Of a DNA stretch of 64,000 nt, positions 46,201-58,467 are shown one piece after another (position 1 is the first letter of the stretch; the number at the start of each line of letters is the position of its first letter). Both the position numbers and the translations under genes were made by a program. This stretch comes from Mactra quadrangularis (taxonomy: Eukaryota; Mollusca; Bivalvia; Venerida; Mactridae). The notes under the pieces were generated by a model. The model was given only the letters and a program-made list of their open reading frames with translations. It made no database searches and was not told where the DNA came from. The DNA lies in contig CM046308.1 of NCBI GenBank assembly GCA_025267735.1, forward strand, positions 33,407,267 through 33,471,266, read 5' to 3'.

Positions 46201-49200
46201 AACAAAGAATAAACAAATCTATTTACAGGATATGAGAAACCTACGTTTTGCACATAGACAAGAGAATCACTCTAGACGTTTAGTTTATGATAAAATACAT
46301 CAGAATGCTTTCCCTTTATCCAATAAACAGGTAAATATATAAATATGTTATTTTATATGTTGCTTATTTGGATATCATTATCAATATAACAACTTCTGAG
46401 TTGATCCAACATAATATGAGTGTTTAAAATTGACCTACGAATTTATTTTAGGCATATGCACTAGATGTTATTTGAAAGAGCAAAGCCTTAGCTATCTTTG
46501 CATGTATTAATATGTGAAATAGAAATCAGTTTCAGAGTATATACCATATATGTATGATTTGTCTCTGAACTATTCCAGCCACCTATGGTCCTTGTAGTGG
46601 AACTTTTCTTTAAGCTACGGTCCCATAAACATAAAAATAGCCTAGAGGGCACCGTACGGGCGCCGTGCGATCAAGGACCCATACGAACTCTTGCATACCC
46701 GTACGGACTGTAACGTTTTTACCAGGGTCCGTGAGATGAGCCCAGGATACATGTATCAGTTTCAAAGTCAAATCTTTAACAAAATCATTGCCAGGTATGG
46801 ATTAAACATACGTATCTTCCAGCTACGGCTTCGTACGGGTGTGTTGTTTTGTTCCATGTGCATACCATCACCTTAATACGCAAGGCTTCCCACAGCGATT
46901 GTCTGCACGTACAGGTCCGCAACAAGCCACGATTTTATGGGACTGAGGCATTATACTTTTATAGATGGACTCTTTGTTCTTAATTTAAAATCATTACAAA
47001 AATATTTATTTCTTATTATGCTATTTAATGTTATCAGAATATGAATAACTCTTTAGTATAATTTTCAGCAACTTTTTGCCTTTGAATTTAAAGAAGACTA
47101 TGGTTTAAATGGTTGGGCTGTATATAGTCATGAAGCTGAACTTAAAAGACAGGTAATCTCTTTATAAGTATTTCACTAATTATTGTTTGTCAAAACGTTT
47201 ATTTTATTAGCTTGTTCAGAGCCCTTTTTCCTTTATGTTACAGGTGCTTTATACTAGGGCTGCAACGGTTCACCGAACTACCGTGAAACCCGAACCGAAG
47301 GTGGCCGGTACGAGTGTACCGTACCGTGACCTAAAAATCCGAGTGAACCGCGGTCTTTTTAAATATTGTCTAACATATATTCCTACTGGTCATTGAGAAC
47401 GAATTTTAAATCAAAATCTCATGTCAAGACGACGACAAACTCAAGTTAATCAAATTAACACAAATTAAATAATTTATTCGAGAGAATCAGTTACTTTAAG
47501 CCATTCGTATATGTGTATAAATCATATTAATTTTCTGTACTAATCCTAAATTATTAACAAACAAACTGCCATGTACACCGGGTACATTAACCTTTTGTTT
47601 GATGACGAACATGTGTTTGTAATTTTGAATTGAAACTGATAAAAACAATTTAATATATGTGTCGGCATTTTTCACAGTTTGTCGATATTTGATAGCCTTA
47701 TAATACAATGTCATAATTGCTATGTCTCATCGTGTAATCATAGACGCTTCTATGAACTAATTGTTACTTTAAATAATTTTTAAAACAAGTGTGACCTAGT
47801 TTTTTAATCGTTGACTCTATACGCTAAATTATAGGCAGGTTTTGATAAGATACACAATCGACGATCGCAGGAAATAGATTTTTTTAGACTAACGTAAAAT
47901 TAATTATGACCCCGTTATTTTATCATTTTGTTTTAGAAAATTCAAACATTACTTTTTTCCGTTTGTATTTTTCTGGAAAAAAAACCAAACAAACTATTTT
48001 TCAACAAATTTTCGTATTTTACCGATGCAAGTGTAATCAAAATGTCGTTTGCTTATTGTGAAAGAAATAAAAGGGTTATGTTGTGTATTGATATTGATGG
48101 ATTAAAATGCGTTGTTGTTTTTAAGACGTGCAATTGTACGATTAACACTTTTAATTTAAAATCGCGCTAATTTTCGGCACATACGCCCAAAACTCCCAAC
48201 AAGTGAATCTTATTAAATCATAAACAGAACATTAAAACTCAACAAAAGTAATTGTCTAAACAAACTTCATTGTCGTCATTTAACAACCTAATTATGTCTT
48301 AATTAGTAATATTTTTCGTAAAAACGAATCCCTATGGTCAAATGGATATAGTCTGAATGTAATATATTTTCGCGACCCACGCTATTGCATATTAAACTGA
48401 AACATTTTTAAATTTACATAAGTAATGTAAACAGCTTATTAATTGTTCTTCCTAATATAACAAAAATGCTTCAGGAACCAACAAAATCAAACAAAAGTCA
48501 CTGTTTTCGGGCACACGAAGTTGAATCAAATCTTCTAACAACTGACGTTTTTTGTCGATATTGACAATTGTAATGGTAAAATTATATGCATATTATAGCA
48601 TATTCATGTAATTAATGAATTCAATTAAATATTCTTATGATGCTATCATAGCTACACTGAATTTATCAAAACTATTGTATTATTGTGGTAATCATTGACA
48701 AACAGTTAAGATAACTACACCTGCTTGTATGCATGACTTTATGAAAATGTTCAGTTTGTTGTTTAATGAGTATTTCAAATAGGCAAAGAACAGACATGAT
48801 GTTTGTATAAACTTGTTAGCAAATTGAAATACTGTTTTGGTTACTAGTTGATTTATTAAACGCAATTATACAAAAGAATCTTTATTATAAATAATATTAC
48901 CATATTGAACCTAGGTACGTATTGTGAACCTTAACTGCCGTACCTAGGTACGTACCGTACCGCGACTTGGCTCAAGGTACGCAGCCCTACTTTATACAAG
49001 CCCCTTCACTTCTAATATTTTTTCAGTGCCATCAAAACCATTTTCTTCCCAAATTAAACATTTGGGCTTAGGTGGAAGTTGTCAACTATTAATACTGATT
49101 TCAGTATTTTGAGAATAAGTTAGTGTATGTTAGTTATATGAAATCTGACTATTACAGTATTTTGAAAGTAGGTTTTCAGTATTTTCAAAATGTTCAACTT

Positions 49201-52200
49201 TCACCCATGCATGATTTGGGTGTTAAAAATCTCATGATTTTGCATTCATTAACTAATGGGCTCTATAAACAGAACTGTATTTTTTGGACATAATTTGTTT
49301 TTTCATTACTATGTTTATGTATAACTTATGTTCTATTTTCTTCCTTATGAGATAAAATCATGACAGAACTTGATACTATAGTGATGTAACTTTGTGGTTT
49401 TATTAACAATGCTTGTGATTGTTCTTAAATTGAAAACTAGGGTACACCATCTTGCCAAGTTTACTTCCTCCTTTAAAATTAAAAAAGTGCTCTGTATTGG
49501 TAAATTTTGAAACCTGCATTATGCTGATTCTCCCTCTCAGTCAGGGTTGTCTCCTTGCCTTCTGTTGAGTTTTACACCTATCACTACCATGTCTCATACA
49601 GAACCAGTCCAGTAGATGTACTGTTACCTAGCACCTCATAGCAATTTTCTGTGCAATTGTTTGCTACATTGTAGCACTAGCTGGCAAAATCATTTTTGCT
49701 ACCTGAATACATTTGGAACACTCTGACACTTTTGAGGCCACAATTCTGATTAAGCTACCTTGAAGCAAAGCAAAACTGTCCCATAGTTCTTGGCATAAAC
49801 ATCTTGGCATTCTTAACATAAAAATTTGCATCAGGCAGCAACTTCCATATATGCAATTGACCAACCATTTCTTTTAAGATGGCAACCAAGCTGTTGTCCT
49901 CTGTTTTACTTTATGTAAACACAATGAAGTTTAGTGTAGCAATATATCTGTGGTACCATACATTGAGCTTTACTGTAAGATCACTGTTAATATACTCCTG
50001 ACATAATAATGTTTATTATTTCTCATTACAGGGTGTACCCAATGATAATTGGAGAGTATGTAAATTAAATGAAAAATATGATGTTATAGATACATATCCT
50101 AGTGTGGTAAGTGGAGGTTTAGTATTGTTCATTTTTATTCAACTGTCAGTGGCGCATGATTATCTCGGCAGATTTAAATATAATTATACCCCCGCTTCGA
50201 AGAAGAGGGGGGTATACTGTTTTACCCTTGTCCGTCCGTGCGTCCGTCCGTTACAAAATTTCCGTCGCAGTTTTCTCAGCAACTATAACATGCAGCAGCC
50301 TAATACTTTGCATATTGCTTCATCCCATAGTCCCATGTGGTGTAAAGTGATTTCATGCTCCTTGCTCATCTACTTCCTGTTTGTCGCATATTTTTAGATT
50401 TTTGCGGGGGTATCACTAGTGAGCATTAGCTCACAGATTTACTTGTTTTGTTTATCATGAATATGTTAGTACTGTTGTGAAATCTGATATTGTTTGTTTG
50501 TAGTTTTAAACATTTAGTGTCATATTTTCTCATGTTCTCATTTATCATTGTTTATGTCACCTTCTAGAATCTTCATTAAAAATCTGAAATATTTCTGCCT
50601 TAACTTAATGGGTTCTCTATTATTTCAGTTCTCAGTTCCACATCAAGCCACAGATGATTTTCTTAAACAAGTGACAGTTTTCAGATCAAGGGGCAGAATA
50701 CCCGTAAGTTTATAGAATATATTGTAGAAAAATAATCAAGCAGTGATTGTTCTTGTGACAGTCTTGTGGAAATATTCTTATGAAATTAAAATTTTATATG
50801 TATGCAGGGATCCACATTAAAGGTTTGGATTGTGTCTGACAACCTTTATTTATATTCGGGCAACTTGTTACTGCTATTTAAAGATTTGGAAATATATGAC
50901 TGATTGTCCAACTGGGCACCTTACCTTGAAAATTAATGTCAAGCCCTGGTATTGACCAAAAAAAGAATTATAACTTACATGTATAAAGCTGTTTCAGATG
51001 ATATATTATTTGACAATATATTTATTCTGAGAGGGTAGAACTTGCCTTGTGCCTTAGCATATTATTACTGAGTTTGACTGCCAGAAAATATTCTTAGGAC
51101 AGAATTTTCTGAAATTTATTATCATCCTTCAAATGTTTTTTCATGTAATGAAAAATCTGTTACATGATTTACTTTTTATCTCACCAATTCATCAAAGAAC
51201 ATGCAGTGAAAATTATTACTGTATTGTAGGTTTTATCATGGATACATCCAAAAAGTCAAGCCACCATTACAAGATCTAGTCAACCTATGATAGGTGTTGC
51301 TGGTAAAAGAAATAAGGATGATGAAGCCTACGTACAAATGATAATGGATGCTAATGCACATTCTAACAAGTTATTTATCATGGATGCTAGACCAAGTATG
51401 AATGCTGTAGCTAATAAGGTAATACACATTTATCAGGTTACATGATATATGTTTGACCTGCAGATATGTACACCAGGGCTTGAATTTAACAAAAAATTGG
51501 AAATGCAAATTTCTGCGACTTGATTTTATTTCAAACTGCAAAATGAAAAAACAACTCGCATTTTTTCTCCTAATAGCATATATAGTAACTTTTCATATAT
51601 ACAATGTAAAAACAACATAGTGCTATATTAAACTATATGCAGAAGTATATCAAACATGTTTTACTGTGAATCTTTAAATAAAAAGTTACTATCGATCTAT
51701 TTGGCCTTTTCAATGCTTATTCGAGCCTCATTAGTTTGGACATAAATATTTTTCGACGATTTCAACTCGCAAAAAATTGCGAGTTAAAATTAAAGTTACT
51801 CGCTATTTTCAAAATCCACTCACATTTTGCAAGTATGCGAGCTAAAATTCAAGCTCTGTATACACAGTCTTTGGAATGAGTGGATGTCCTATTGTCTGGG
51901 ACAACCACTTAATAAATTGCTCAACCAAAAATGTTCATGGGGCGACCAAAAATCTACAAACAAGATTACAACCTAGTTTGGTGTGACAAACCACTTTCAT
52001 GTTCTAATTTGGTAGACTGTGTTTAACAATTTTTTCCTTATTTCCAACTGTCTTCAAGAAAGTTGCGTGTAACATCAGGCCATATTTTAGCAGATAAACT
52101 AATTAGTTGCTGTGAAAATTGCATGTATATACCATGAATTATGTCATTTGTATGGGTCGAAGGCCTTTAAACAAATAAATATTTGTCATTGTCATTGCTC

Positions 52201-52345
52201 TAATTTGGAATTTCGGCAACCCATGCAGAGTTTTATATAATGGTTAAAATTGGTAGCAATAATATTTAATCAAGGATAGACAGACAGGCCTCGACCTTGC
52301 CAAAAGAATAATCAACGGCCTGTACTGAACTAAACAGGTTGATGA

Positions 52346-52379
<34 letters not shown>

Positions 52380-55300
52380 GATGATGATGATGATAATGAT
52401 AATGATGATGAATATTGTTTATGATTTTCTATTTCCAGGCTAGAGGTGGAGGGTTTGAAAGTGAAGATGCTTACCAAGGTGCTGAGGTTGTATTTCTAGA
52501 TATACATAACATACATGTCATGAGAGAAAGGTTAGTTATGTAATGTACTACATGTATTTAGACTTTTCATATTACGTCTTTTGTCTTCAAGGTCCGAGAC
52601 AGTTTTAAGCCCGGTTAAAAAAAATTGACACAACTCTGACTTGAAGCTTATAGAAGATCAAGCAGAGGAAGAAGATTTTTCCGATGAAATGTCTCTCTTG
52701 AATCTTATTTTTTTAAGATTGAAGTTAAGTTCTAGTTGGATTCTGCACATAATACATCCACATAGAGCAAATGGATCGCGTTGAGCAATTAAACACCAAA
52801 CAGAAACTTTACAGAAAATGTTTTGGTACTGATTTAAGGCTGTCATCGTGGTTCAATCAACAGTTTAGACAATGTCAAGTTTATATTAGAAATCCAAAAC
52901 TAAATAATTACTGAATCAATTGACTGTAATTACATTGGATAGGTCAGTGCTATTAGTGAAAAGTGACAAAAATTAGTGTTAACACATTAAACTACACAAT
53001 GTATAAATTATAATGAATAATATAATTACTGTACTATATTCACATTGTTTACAGTTTAAGAAAATTAAAAGATGTTGTATTTCCTACTATTGATGATGCT
53101 AAATGGCTCAGTAATATAGAATCTACACATTGGTTAGATCATATCAAGGTTTGTTTTGTTTAATATAAATAAGTTGTACTGAGTAGAAGTTATGTCCACA
53201 TGTGTGAACTACATTTAATAGCTTATTCTTGGTGGCTACTAACTATTACTAATATCACTAATAAGTTGTATTTGGTTGGAGTTATGTCCACACATCGGAA
53301 CTCAATGCTTATACAGTTCAACCTGTGAACAACCGCCGGCCAAGGGAAAAGTGAAAAGTGGCCTTTGTTCACAGGTGGCCTTTGTTCGGAGGGAGGAACG
53401 AACGGGCCATATTTGGTCAGACTTGAGAGACAGAGTTCATAATTAACATGAATTAATAATCAAAAATGAGTTTATTTTCAACCTTAATTCGTTATTCACA
53501 TTATCATTATTGAAATTGTGACTATAAATGAATAAAACAAAACTTTGAGCAAAGAATGACTAAAACAAAGAAATTAGTGATTTTTGGTTGCAGCTACATT
53601 TCATGCTATGCCCTCAACATTAACAAATGCACTCTACAAATTCTCATTACTCTGACCTATTGTATAGCATTTATATCTTATCCTAGTTGTCAATTTACCT
53701 GTATACAGCGGTCACAGTTGAACGAATTTAGGGATTAACAGCGTGTCACAAACATTTATCTAACTGCCGAAATAGTGAAAAACAAACCTAGTGGAGTCTC
53801 CTAACATTCAAAACTAATTAACAAAGTGTCATCACATGACGTAATTTACTCCCGATTTACAAATAAAGTTAACAATAAAAGGATACATTATTATATTTAT
53901 TATAAGGTGATGAGAAAATTGTCTACAGCTATATAATAACTAATAAAATTGTACTCGAGATGGTTTGTTTACGAAAAGTACGGAAAAAATCGGATTACGG
54001 GTTTTTAGCTTAACTTTAACAAAAATGGCGGCCTGCTTTCGAAATTGCCTTTATACGAAAGACTGACGTCAAACAGTCGTCTGGCCGTTGTTCACAGTTC
54101 TAAAGTGGCCGCGGGGATGGTTTTGACTGGCCGCTGGTCGCAGTCGATAGGTGTCTGTTATTCACCGCCTTTTTAAGAGCGTTTTCAGCCGGGGGGAAAT
54201 CGGAATGGCGGCTGTCCGCAGGTGCCCGCTATTCGGAGGTGGCCATTAGCACAAGTTGGACTGTACTTTGTGGCCACTCAATATTTTACCATTGTTTTTA
54301 TTGGTCAGATGATATCTTTTTAAAGCCATAGGGTGACATGCTTTAATAATGTTTACATATAATAAATACACTAGTGCAAAAAAATGTATGAGACTTGATT
54401 TTCATCTACATGATATTTATCCCATAATTGCCACTTGTGTATATTTTCACATCATGAACTCTTGCCTTGGTCGTGGAGAATGTCTCAAAAGTCTTTCCTT
54501 TGGTGAATTTCAGTAATATACATGTATCGCTAAATTTTATTCAACTGTCGGTGACGCATAGATTCACTATGCTAATTTCAATACGCCTTGTTTTTTCGAT
54601 AATCCTTGTTCATAAATATGAGTATCTATTTATATTGATCATGAGAACAGTAGCCTGTTCAATTACCTTAAACGTTCAAAAATGTTCCGTAACAATACAT
54701 TCGGAATTCCTCAACCATTCGCTGCAAATAATCTAATCTAATTAACAAATATACGATCGTTAAGGCAATGAGTGATGTTATAAAATTTATGGACTAAAAA
54801 CGAAACATCACTCATTGTCTAAACAATCGTATATTTGTTTACTTCATCACCGGTAGTTTCAAAATAGCGTCTAATTATGTCCGAGATTATTCACAGCCAA
54901 TGGCCGAGGAGTTCTGAATGTATCGTTACGGAACATTTAGGGTAATTGAACAGGCTACAGAAGTACTGCAGTGAGTATTTAAATCAGAGTGTAATGTATG
55001 TGCCACTGACTGTCAAATAAAGTTTTACAATACTTTTTTAAAACTTTACCTAACATTTATTTGCTACAACAAACAACTATCTCCTGGTAATGTTGTGAAG
55101 TATTTTCGATTTCAAACCATTTTTAACATTTTGTTATATTTTCAGCAAATATTGGCTGGTGCTGTAAAGGTGGCAGATAAAGTAGAAAACAATAAAACCT
55201 CAGTGTTAGTACATTGTAGTGATGGTTGGGATAGGACAGCACAGTTAACATCATTAGCTATGATCATGTTAGATCCTTATTATAGAACTATAAAAGGTTT

Positions 55301-58300
55301 CCAAGTTTTATTAGAGAAAGAATGGCTGGCTTTTGGACATAAATTTGCTCAGGTAAGACAAATATTGTGTTGTAGCTGTCTAGTGATACATCTCATTGAA
55401 AATGTAAGTGGTGCATGCATTAGCCCTGCTGATTTGAATACTCAGTATTTCTGTACTCATAGATAATTGAGTATTTAAACCAGAAGGGTTAATGTATGCA
55501 CCACTTCATTCTTTGTGTTAAAAAAATTGTAGTATTTAGTGGTTTTTAATTGTGTTCTTGCAAATTATGGAGGATTGATGGACAAATCCTTTAAAAAAAG
55601 AGATGTCTAGAGCTGCAGGTTTACAGAACTGACTGTCCAGGAAAACAATTTGTTCGGTCTTCACGGGACCTACTTTCCTGTAATAAACTGTCCAGTTTCA
55701 CCATCACTGATTGTATGTTATAAGTTTACTATTGTTTACATAGACTCTGTGTTCAGGGTAAACTTCAGGTAGGGCAATTATCTCCCTTTGATCCATAAGA
55801 TAATGTTGGTATTCTGTTATGTATGATATGTCATGTATGTTACAGAGAGTTGGTCATGGTGAAGATAAACATTCAGATGCTGATAGATCTCCTGTATTCT
55901 TACAATTTATTGATTGTGTATGGCAAATTACTAAACAGGTAATAATTAGATAATTGCTCAAAAATATGTCCTAAATTTTCCATGATGTTTCAACCAGGTT
56001 GTTAAAATACTGTCAATTCATAAAAATTGTTTTTTAACAGAATCATGTACTAAACATACATTAGTTGCACTTTCATCACTGAGCAAATACCATGCAAACT
56101 TCTACTTATATCATAATAAATTTCTACAATCAAAGTATGTTTGTCCCGATATCAACCTAATGCAAATACATTTATTGTGCAACCTTTCTTACATAACCAG
56201 CAGCAAATTTATGTTAAAGAAGTTGTTACCATCACTGTTATCATTGTTTTTATTTCAGTTTCCAAATGCATTTGAATTCAATGAACATTTTCTGATAACA
56301 ATATTGGACCATCTATATAGTTGTTTGTTTGGTACATTTTTATTTAACACTGAACAACAGAGATTGAAAGAATTTGTAAGTATATTTAATAATATTAATA
56401 TTTGTATAAAATAATTTCTTCTATGACATACATGTAATAAATAGCATCAATATAAAGATATTGTATGTCATGTAAAGTCAAATTGTAAGATATACTTGTG
56501 TATTTGAAAGAATTATGTAAAGGAGTATATAGGAGATACAGTATCCAGTCTGATAAAAACCTGTGGTGCGTTTCACAAAAAATCTTACGATAAAAATCAT
56601 CATAAGTCAAATACAGAAAACATTCATTATGTGGTCACTTTTTGGCCAATCAATTCCAAATATTCTTGAAATATGTAGAATATTGTATACCTTTGGAATA
56701 TCATATCATAATTATGTTTATTACATTTTTGACTTTGAACTGCAAAATTACAAATTTGACTTCCGATAACTTTTTTTCAGAAGAATTTTTGTGAAAAGCG
56801 CCCCTGGTCTAAGTTCTCCACTTGAATACTTTTGATGCTATTAATAATGTTTCCTCTTGATGCAAGCTATGCATTGATTGGTCAACTCAAAGGTCATCTG
56901 AATGTGACCCCTGTGCAATGTCAGGAGATCTTATGACAGAAGTCTTTAGGATATATGAGATTGTACAGTACTGTTATATACTAAGTGTAGTTGATTTAAA
57001 GATTTTATCTTTCATTATGCAATTCACTTCAGTTGTGTAATTTAATGGGACATTGCCATACTCAGCATTGAAGTTTGGCAGGTTTGGCACAAGACCGAAT
57101 TTTTAAACATTCCAGTCTTGGGCTTAAAGTATTAAGTGTACTAGCCTGTTATATTATATTTTATACTAATGGGTCAAATTATCAAAAAGTCTGAATCAAT
57201 TTTCACTATTCCCTCTCTTGGAGCAAATGGGCTACAGAAAAGTCTGACATTGCAAATGTGGAGTCCTGGAGCCTGTTTAGTTAGGAAATTGCTACCTAGT
57301 GCTTTGTCCCCTGGTACCTTTTTTACACCAAAAGGATAAGTAAGCAATATCAAATCAAGGGTACCAGGGATAGAAGGGCTAGCTAGCAATATGCTCAGGC
57401 AATAGTCTTCAAATGAAACACAAACTGAACAATATCACTCAAGTAGCTCTACATTGGATGCATTCTACATTAAATGATTATGATAAAAAGTGACTTTTTT
57501 CTAAACTTTCAGAAAGTAAAAGAGAATACAGTTTCACTGTGGTCATTTATAAATTGTCAAATAGATGAATTTATGAATCCATTATATGCTGAATATCTAC
57601 ATAAACATGTCTTGTTTCCGGTGGCAACATTACGTAGGATTGAAATCTGGACTGGTTACTATTGTAGATGGAACCCTAGAATGAGACCACAGGTAAAATA
57701 TTTAGTTAGGCCATTCTTTACACTTGATTCAAAGTGTATGTTTGCATTTCCACTATATTGCTGCGACATTTATTTATCAACAATTATGAAAAACATTTTT
57801 GCTTTGTCTAGAAAAATTCACTTAAGCCATGGAGTATAATGTTCATTAAATGTTATGTGCTAGAATACTTTCTATTATGTCTTCAAATTTTTTCTTAATG
57901 CTTGAGAAAAAATATCCAAGAAAAATTTCATACCTACCCACTCTAAAAATTAATAGTCTGGAAACTGCAAACAAATACTTAAATGATGGCCATTATGCAA
58001 ATTGTTGTAATCTTATATTTTAGAGCTGGTTTGCTGGTAATTCAACTATCAGTTCACCTTTTTCAGTGGGTTATACATTTTCATGTTGGCATATAATAGA
58101 ATAATCTTAAATTTCAGTCTGTACATATACATTATAAACTTGACTGTCAAATTAAAGGAAAAAAACTTCTTCACTTGGCTTAGTTTAATTACTAGTATAT
58201 CATAACAGTGTCAGCTATGTATAGCTAATCTCATTTGTAGCTGTAGTATAGAGGAACTCTCCATTTTTGAGAAAGAAACAGAGGTCTAATATAATATTGT

Positions 58301-58467
58301 TATATGTATTTCAGGAAGCCATACATTTACGTAACAGAGAATTGTTAGTATTACGTGCTCAGTTACAACAAAAAGTAGAAGAACTACAGAAAGAATTAGA
58401 AATGAAAAATACAAGAGGACATTTACTCTCATCTCCTCCAAGAGTATCCTCCCCTGTCAATGTTTGA
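43202..58467 (+). CDS. MTMR2: Myotubularin-related phosphatase, MTMR2-type
   Basis: Predicted 654-residue protein (human 643) from 16 exons: 43202-43411, 44159-44246, 44927-45021, 45472-45582, 46229-46330, 47069-47152, 50032-50106, 50629-50703, 51230-51418, 52439-52530, 53055-53148, 55146-55352, 55846-55938, 56259-56375, 57513-57692 and 58315-58467. Phases agree at every junction. MTMR2 removes the 3-phosphate from PI3P and PI(3,5)P2 on endosomal membranes. A serine-rich disordered N-terminus (1-70) precedes a PH-GRAM domain (about 100-235, with [14 protein letters not shown]) and the phosphatase domain. The CX5R site [12 protein letters not shown] is intact, with C429 and R435, so the enzyme should be active. 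[28 protein letters not shown] and [16 protein letters not shown] match the family closely. A coiled coil (about 608-632) precedes the end PVNV, a possible class II PDZ ligand. MTM1 and MTMR1 are the alternative names of this subfamily; the sequence looks nearest MTMR2. Confidence 0.95.
44343..44663 (+). mobile_element. SINE, family 2, in MTMR2 intron 2
   Basis: The head 'gtggtgcagtggtagagtgt' resembles a tRNA A box; the B box is not clear. The 3' part 'acctaataaaaagtgttgat' and 'aaacagctgaaaatccaat' matches the tail of 41172-41440. Confidence 0.55.
45807..46130. mobile_element. Possible hAT MITE (CAGGGCTCGCGCTGCC end) in MTMR2 intron 4
   Basis: The left end CAGGGCTCGCGCTGCCAATC has the CAGGGCT start of hAT MITEs. 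The right end is poorly defined; 'ttggctaatgaacatagagct' could be its decayed partner. Confidence 0.35.
46613..46950. mobile_element. GC-rich inverted-repeat MITE in MTMR2 intron 5
   Basis: The left arm 'ctacggtcccataaacat' and the inverted right arm 'cctcagtcccataaaatc' are imperfect copies. The interior is rich in 'cgtacggg' motifs, unlike the AT-rich intron. Confidence 0.5.
47255..48989. mobile_element. Non-autonomous hAT-like element, 1.7 kb, TSD CTTTATAC, in MTMR2 intron 6
   Basis: It starts TAGGGCTGCAACGGTTC and ends with the complement of TAGGGCTGCGTACCTTG, between perfect 8-bp repeats CTTTATAC at 47247-47254 and 48990-48997. 'Ggtacgtaccgtacc' motifs lie near the ends. The interior at about 47560-47880 is related to 6890-7170 of the element at 6392, although the ends differ. 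Confidence 0.85.
50124..50176 (+). repeat. Partial copy of the GTATTGTTAAATTTTATTC MITE
   Basis: 'Gtattgttcatttttattc' followed by 'aactgtcagtggcgcat' matches one end of the MITEs at 54526-55032 and 63561-63709. It lies about 17 bp after the exon 7 donor of MTMR2. Confidence 0.55.
50182..50450 (+). repeat. C/G-rich dispersed repeat, copy 1, in MTMR2 intron 7
   Basis: It runs from 'tataccc' and 'cccgcttcgaag' through '(gtcc)' tandem units to 'gcgggggtatcactagtgag' and 'acttgttttg'. An almost identical inverted copy lies at 61070-61341. The ends 'tataccccc' and 'gggggtat' are short inverted repeats. Confidence 0.8.
50805..50948. mobile_element. Small hAT-type MITE (CAGGG ends) in MTMR2 intron 8
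   Basis: Ends CAGGGATCCACATTAA and, inverted, CAGGGCTTGACATTAA over about 144 bp. Target duplication not clear. Confidence 0.55.
51474..51858. mobile_element. hAT-type MITE (CAGGGCTTGAATTT ends) in MTMR2 intron 9
   Basis: Ends CAGGGCTTGAATTTAAC and, inverted, CAGAGCTTGAATTTTAGC. Flanks TGTACAC and TATACAC match at six of seven positions. The arms contain 'actcgcattt' motifs in both directions. Confidence 0.65.
52339..52411. repeat. (GAT)n / (GGT)n compound microsatellite
   Basis: GATGAT units change to GGTGGT and back to GATGAT and GATAAT, ending 28 bp before exon 10 of MTMR2. On the minus strand it gives a spurious poly-serine frame. Confidence 0.9.
53314..54263. mobile_element. Tigger-like MITE (CAGTTCAACC ends) in MTMR2 intron 11
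   Basis: Ends CAGTTCAACCTGTGAAC and, inverted, CAGTCCAACTTGTGCTAAT, flanked by TA (53312-53313, 54264-54265). Subterminal 'gtggccttgttcacagg'-like repeats occur at both ends. An AAAATGGCGGC (YY1-like) site is present near 54023. Confidence 0.8.
54526..55032. mobile_element. Long palindromic MITE, GTATTGTTAAATTTTATTC family, in MTMR2 intron 11
   Basis: The arms are imperfect inverted copies nearly end to end ('attttattcaactgtcgg' against 'tgactgtcaaataaagtttt'; 'gtagcctgttcaattacct' against 'ggtaattgaacaggctac'; 'aacaaatatacgatcgtt' against 'acaatcgtatatttgttt'). The whole 0.5 kb could fold back on itself. It ends about 110 bp before exon 12. Confidence 0.7.
55372..55515. repeat. Diverged copy of the GTATTGTTAAATTTTATTC MITE in MTMR2 intron 12
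   Basis: 'Taagtggtgcatgcattagcc' and 'tgagtatttaaaccagaagg' with 'gtatgcaccactt' form a hairpin related to 63561-63709, with a degraded outer arm. Confidence 0.5.
56841..56985 (-). repeat. Diverged third copy of the about 0.4-kb MITE, in MTMR2 intron 14
   Basis: 'Gcattgattggtcaac', 'aaaggtcatctgaatgtgac' and 'agga.atatgagattg' align with the corresponding part of 31373-31782 (plus-strand reading). Only the half nearest the CAATCTC end is left. Confidence 0.5.
57275..57392. repeat. Hairpin MITE, copy 1, in MTMR2 intron 14
   Basis: 'Attgctacctagtgctttgt' and 'cccctggtacc' are inverted against 'gggtaccagggatagaaggg' and 'ctagctagcaat'. The loop has 'acaccaaaag'. A relative lies at 60697-60810. 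Confidence 0.6.

Noticed and set aside
50104..50397. 97-codon frame following MTMR2 exon 7
   Set aside because: It starts at the exon-intron border and runs through a dispersed repeat, so it is intronic.
52244..52477. Minus-strand frame with a long serine and proline run
   Set aside because: It is the translation of a (GAT)n/(GGT)n microsatellite and overlaps MTMR2 exon 10 on the other strand.
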